Shown: in pieces, positions 60,865 to 64,000 of the stretch
How the letters are laid out: the number at the start of each line of letters is the position of its first letter
How positions within the stretch are numbered: the first letter of the stretch is position 1
Program-made: the position numbers and the translations under genes
The notes under the pieces: model-generated
Told to the model about the DNA's origin: nothing
The model's input: the letters and a program-made list of their open reading frames with translations, nothing else
Database searches by the model: none
Origin: Sphingomonas kyeonggiensis
Lineage (GTDB): Bacteria > Pseudomonadota > Alphaproteobacteria > Sphingomonadales > Sphingomonadaceae
DNA length: 64,000 nucleotides
Assembly (NCBI RefSeq): GCF_014204495.1
Contig: NZ_JACHLN010000002.1
Coordinates: forward strand, 434,001 to 498,000
Reading direction: 5' to 3'

Positions 60865-61983
60865 TCAGGCCCCCACCACCTCCGGCAGCGCCGCGGCATA
60901 GCGCTTCACATCCTCGATCCTGCCGGTCGAGACGCGCGACCATTGCGACCATTTGCCATAGGCGCCGCGGATCTGGATGCCCTTGGCCGCCATCGCCTTC
61001 TGCACCGCGTCGGCATCGGGCACCTTCACATACACGAAGTTCGCCTGGCTCGGCGCGGCGCTCAGCCCCGCCTTCTTCACCGCGTCGAGGATCAGCCCGC
61101 GCCCTTCCAGGATCCGGTTCTTCGAGAAGCCGGTGAACGCCGTGTCGTTGTACGAGGCGATCGCCGCCGCCAGCCCTGCGGTATTGCCGCCGAAGCTCAT
61201 CTCGTACTTGCGGATCGTCGCGATCGTCTCGGGCTGGCCGATCGCGAAGCCGACGCGCAGCCCGGCCATGCCGTAGATCTTGGAGAAGGTGCGGCAGACG
61301 AGCAGGTTGTGCCCCTCCTTCACCAGCGCCGAGACTGAGCTGTAGTCGGGCCTGTCGGTCAGCTCCATATAGGCTTCGTCGACCAGCACCGTCGCGCTCG
61401 GGCCGACCTTGCGGACAAAGGCGCGCATCGCATCGCCGTCGAGCAGCCGCCCGGTCGGGTTGTTCGGGTTGCAGATATGGACGAGCCCGACATCGGGGCC
61501 TACCGCCGCAGCCATCGCGTCAAGATCGATGTCCAGGTCCGGCTTGAGCGCCACGCGCTTCAGCTTCGCGCCCTTGGCCTCGGCATAAAGCGCGGTCGTA
61601 TCCCAGAACAGCTCGGGGCACAGGATCGCACCCTTGCCTTTCAGCGCGAGCCCCGCCGCGCTCAGCACTTCGGTCGATCCGCTGCCGAGCGCGACATGAT
61701 CCGGCGTCACCCCGAAGCGCTCGGCGATCATCGCGGTCAGCTTCCTGGCGGCGGTGTCGGCGTAATAGCATCCCTTGGCCGACCATTCGGCGATCGCCGC
61801 GATCGCGCTCGGTGCCGGGCCATAGGGGTTCTCGTTGCGCGAGAGCAGCGCGATATCCGCCGCCGGCCCGAACAGCGGCGCCTCGGCCCCTGACGCGGCA
61901 TAGGCAAGGCGCGGCGGGAATGCGGCACAGGCCGCGGTTGCGGCACCGCCGCGGATCAGCGTCCTTCTCGAAAGCTCGACCAT
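60865..61983 (-). CDS. Tat-exported PLP aminotransferase, HisC-like
   Basis: A 372-residue fold-type I aminotransferase. SRRTLIRGGAATAACAAFPP at the N terminus is a Tat signal. NPNNPTGRLLDGDAM, VLVDEAYMEL and FSKIYGMAGLRVGF (with the PLP lysine) match histidinol-phosphate aminotransferase. The Tat signal means that it probably folds with PLP inside and works outside. The ATG at 61983 follows AAGGAGG by 6 bp; a second ATG at 61998 overlaps the upstream stop codon. It is coupled to a TauE gene. Confidence 0.87.
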   Translation of the reverse strand: MVELSRRTLIRGGAATAACAAFPPRLAYAASGAEAPLFGPAADIALLSRNENPYGPAPSAIAAIAEWSAKGCYYADTAARKLTAMIAERFGVTPDHVALGSGSTEVLSAAGLALKGKGAILCPELFWDTTALYAEAKGAKLKRVALKPDLDIDLDAMAAAVGPDVGLVHICNPNNPTGRLLDGDAMRAFVRKVGPSATVLVDEAYMELTDRPDYSSVSALVKEGHNLLVCRTFSKIYGMAGLRVGFAIGQPETIATIRKYEMSFGGNTAGLAAAIASYNDTAFTGFSKNRILEGRGLILDAVKKAGLSAAPSQANFVYVKVPDADAVQKAMAAKGIQIRGAYGKWSQWSRVSTGRIEDVKRYAAALPEVVGA

Positions 61984-61994
61984 CTTCGCCTCCT

Positions 61995-62816
61995 TCATTT
62001 GAGTCCGTTGCGGATCATCACGATCCCGATCAGCACGAGGTACAATCCGAAGATCCGACGCAGCAGCGACGGACTGAGCGCATGCGCGGCGGCGACGCCC
62101 CAGGGTGCCGAGATCAGCGTGGTCGAGGTGACGACCAGCGCCGCCGGCAGGTTGACGAAGCCCAGCGAGCCGAACGGCAGCCCAGGCTTGCCCAGCCCGA
62201 TCGCGATGAAGCCGATCACGCCGGGAATGGCGATGATCGCGCCGATGCCCGAGGCTGTGGCGATCGCGCGGTGGATCGATTTGCCGCACAGCGTCATCAC
62301 GATGATCGCGATGGTGCCGCCGCCGATGCCGAGCAGCGAGGAAAAGGCGCCGAGCCCGCCCGCGATCCCCGCCCGCGCGGCGCCACCCGGCATGGCAGTC
62401 GCCAGCTGGCGCTCGGAGAGCAGCGGGAACAGGAAATGCACGGCCATGATCAGCACGCCGGTGCCAAAGATCGCGGCCAGCCCCGCACCCGGCACCCGTG
62501 CCGCCAGCAACACCCCGCCGCCGACCCCGAGCACGATCCACGGCGCCCAGCTTTTCAGCACGTCGAAGTCCACCGCGCCGCGCTTGGCATGGGCGTGGAC
62601 CGACCGGATCGAGGTCGCGACGATGGTGGCCAGCGACGTGCCGATCGCAACATGGGCCAGTTCGTCCGGGCTGCCGCCCAGCAGCGGCAGCACCGCGAAC
62701 AGCGCCGGCACGACGACGAAGCCGCCGCCGATGCCGAACAGCCCGCCGGCAAACCCGGCCACCAGCCCGGCGGCAAGCATGGCCGCGAGCGCTTCTATCC
62801 CGGCAACCGCGGTCAC
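61995..62816 (-). CDS. TauE/SafE-family anion exporter
   Basis: A 273-residue membrane protein with about eight helices in two halves. GFAGGLFGIGGGFVVVPALF near the start and GLGAFSSLLGIGGGTIAIIV in the middle are the paired TauE/SafE motifs. Members carry sulfite, sulfoacetate or other sulfonates. It is 11 bp upstream of the exported aminotransferase gene in the same operon, which hints at handling of an amino-sulfonate, but this is only an inference. Confidence 0.9.
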   Translation of the reverse strand: MTAVAGIEALAAMLAAGLVAGFAGGLFGIGGGFVVVPALFAVLPLLGGSPDELAHVAIGTSLATIVATSIRSVHAHAKRGAVDFDVLKSWAPWIVLGVGGGVLLAARVPGAGLAAIFGTGVLIMAVHFLFPLLSERQLATAMPGGAARAGIAGGLGAFSSLLGIGGGTIAIIVMTLCGKSIHRAIATASGIGAIIAIPGVIGFIAIGLGKPGLPFGSLGFVNLPAALVVTSTTLISAPWGVAAAHALSPSLLRRIFGLYLVLIGIVMIRNGLK

Positions 62817-63051
62817 CGGGCACTTCCTTCGAGACTGGGTACGCGCAAAAGAACTTTGGGCACGAAACTCTCCCGCTGAGCTTCCTGCCTCTCCCGTCGC
62901 GGCGCGCTTCCCGGTCCGCGCCCTTTGGGGCCGTCGGACGGTGCATGCCGCTATGTACGTTCCTTGCGACGCATGGCCGCGTCGCTGCCGGCCTGCGATT
63001 CCGGCATGGGTGAGGCTATCAGAGACCGCGCCGACTGCAAGCGCGCATGAA

Positions 63052-63068
63052 TTACCCTGCCGGGGAAA
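63052..63068. promoter_or_regulatory. Operator-like dyad 1 upstream of the HTH-DAHP synthase gene
   Basis: TTACCC-TGCCG-GGGAAA has one mismatch from the pattern of the second site. The region 62817-63051 upstream of it has no gene that I can see. The two dyads are 35 bp apart from start to start, about three helical turns. Confidence 0.5.
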
Positions 63069-63086
63069 TTTTTCGCTTGCAGGATT

Positions 63087-63103
63087 TTACCCAGCAGGGG
63101 TAA
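63087..63103. promoter_or_regulatory. Operator-like dyad 2 upstream of the HTH-DAHP synthase gene
   Basis: TTACCC-AGCAG-GGGTAA has perfect 6-bp arms and a 5-bp centre. It ends 12 bp before the ATG at 63116, where a bound protein would block transcription or translation start. It matches site 1 in 14 bp as a direct repeat with two differences. Confidence 0.6.
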
Positions 63104-63115
63104 GGCGCCTGCACT

Positions 63116-64000
63116 ATGACGACACTTGCAGGCACCAAGATCCGCCGCTTCCGCGAGGAACGCTCCCTCACCCGCGCTGCCTTTGGCGCGTGGTTCGATA
63201 TCCCGGGCTCGACGGTCCAGGGTTGGGAAAAGGATGGCAAGCGCGCCAATGCCAAGGTGGCGAACCTGATCGCCGCGCATGGCATTGCCGGCCATGCCGA
63301 CTGGAATGTGACTGTGCGCGACGCGGAGAATGACATGCATGCAAGCTGGAGCCCCTCGAGCTGGAAGGCCGCCGAGGCGCGCCAGCTGCCCAATTACCCC
63401 GATCAGGGCGCGCTCGACGCGGCGACCAACCAGCTGACCTCCTTCCCGCCCCTCGTCTTCGCGGGCGAGGCGCGCGAGCTGACCAGCGAGCTGGCCAAGG
63501 TGTCGCGCGGCGAGGCCTTCCTGCTCCAGGGCGGCGATTGCGCCGAGAGCTTCGCCGAGTTCCACCCGAACAACATCCGCGACACCTTCCGCGTGCTGCT
63601 CCAGATGGCGGTGGTGCTCACCTTCGCCTCGAAGCTGCCGACGGTGAAGCTCGGCCGCATGGCCGGCCAGTTCGCCAAGCCGCGCTCGGCCGATACCGAG
63701 ACGATCAACGGCGTCGAGCTGCCCAGCTACCGCGGCGACAATGTCAACGACATCGCCTTCACCCCCGAGGCGCGCATCCCCGATCCGCAGCGCATGCTCC
63801 AGGGCTATTCGCAGTCGGCGGCGACGCTCAACCTGCTCCGTGCCTTCGCGCAGGGCGGCTATGCGAACCTGCACCAGGTCCATAAATGGACCCACGACTT
63901 CATGGGCCGCAGCCCCTGGGCGAAGAAGTACGCCGATGTCGCCGACCGGATCGGCGAGGCGCTCGACTTCATGGCCGCTTGCGGCATCGATGCGGACAGC
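63116..64000 (+). CDS. Class II DAHP synthase with an N-terminal HTH (XRE-like) extension, 3' truncated
   Basis: 295 codons are in view and the gene continues past the window. From residue 74 (ATG at 63335) the sequence is a normal class II DAHP synthase: [40 protein letters not shown] and [20 protein letters not shown]. This enzyme condenses phosphoenolpyruvate and erythrose-4-phosphate, the first shikimate step. Residues 1-73 form an in-frame extension with a Cro/XRE helix-turn-helix ([20 protein letters not shown] and [20 protein letters not shown]). There is no stop between the two. GGAG lies 6 bp before the internal ATG, so both a long and a short form could be made. Two dyads precede the long start. 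Confidence 0.88.
   Translation, partial: MTTLAGTKIRRFREERSLTRAAFGAWFDIPGSTVQGWEKDGKRANAKVANLIAAHGIAGHADWNVTVRDAENDMHASWSPSSWKAAEARQLPNYPDQGALDAATNQLTSFPPLVFAGEARELTSELAKVSRGEAFLLQGGDCAESFAEFHPNNIRDTFRVLLQMAVVLTFASKLPTVKLGRMAGQFAKPRSADTETINGVELPSYRGDNVNDIAFTPEARIPDPQRMLQGYSQSAATLNLLRAFAQGGYANLHQVHKWTHDFMGRSPWAKKYADVADRIGEALDFMAACGIDADS

Overview
The window reads as a chromosomal segment of an alphaproteobacterium of the Sphingomonadaceae, most likely Sphingomonas. This rests on high GC content, dense genes with many ATGA overlaps, an Mg-type HemB, a two-gene KorAB oxidoreductase, a pcm-like/tolC/popZ/valS neighbourhood, a PEP-CTERM type protein, and many copies of the palindromic intergenic repeat usual in sphingomonads. 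It is core chromosome with some accessory genes. I see no prophage, insertion sequence, plasmid functions or CRISPR array.

Layout. 1-12 kb: the end of a PIN-domain toxin gene, a small HTH-like protein, a serine hydrolase behind a BlaI/MecI-like dyad, a PAS-GGDEF-EAL-PilZ protein, several small envelope proteins, a hemerythrin-like protein, a 25-residue membrane peptide, two MFS transporters, and cysK overlapping the second of them. 12-19 kb: a SleB-type cell-wall hydrolase, a pair of bacterial PH-domain membrane proteins, a repeat cluster, and a MerR regulator with an acyl-CoA dehydrogenase. 19-30 kb: hisI coupled to a lipoprotein, purF, an SDR enzyme, an acyltransferase/cyclopropane-synthase-like/serine hydrolase operon, korA and korB with a secreted-protein gene between them, and a histone-deacetylase-family enzyme. 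30-38 kb: rppH, a DUF481 barrel, an M20 hydrolase/astA/astB arginine operon, a histidine-kinase-like protein lacking its phospho-accepting histidine, and tRNA-Arg(ACG). 38-49 kb: a fused MFS/spermidine-synthase-like protein, an operon of MATE exporter, hemB and three tandem GNAT acetyltransferases, a choice-of-anchor A protein and valS. 49-56 kb: MAPEG, an S9 peptidase, popZ, tolC, a Pcm-like methyltransferase and tRNA-Cys. 56-64 kb: cysS, small secreted proteins, a 2-hydroxyacid dehydrogenase, an ArsR/SRPBCC pair, a TauE/Tat-exported aminotransferase pair, and the start of a class II DAHP synthase.

The most unusual locus is at the right edge. The class II DAHP synthase (first step of the shikimate pathway) is in frame with a 73-codon N-terminal extension that looks like a Cro/XRE helix-turn-helix domain. 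Two copies of a TTACCC-N5-GGG(T/A)AA dyad lie just upstream. The normal start of the enzyme survives as an internal ATG with its own Shine-Dalgarno sequence. This suggests a self-regulating enzyme-repressor, possibly made in two forms; it is inferred from sequence only.

Nine copies of a nested palindrome, in two subfamilies, plus two other inverted-repeat families, occupy most of the wider intergenic spaces. All assignments come from reading the sequence and from family knowledge; no searches were run.
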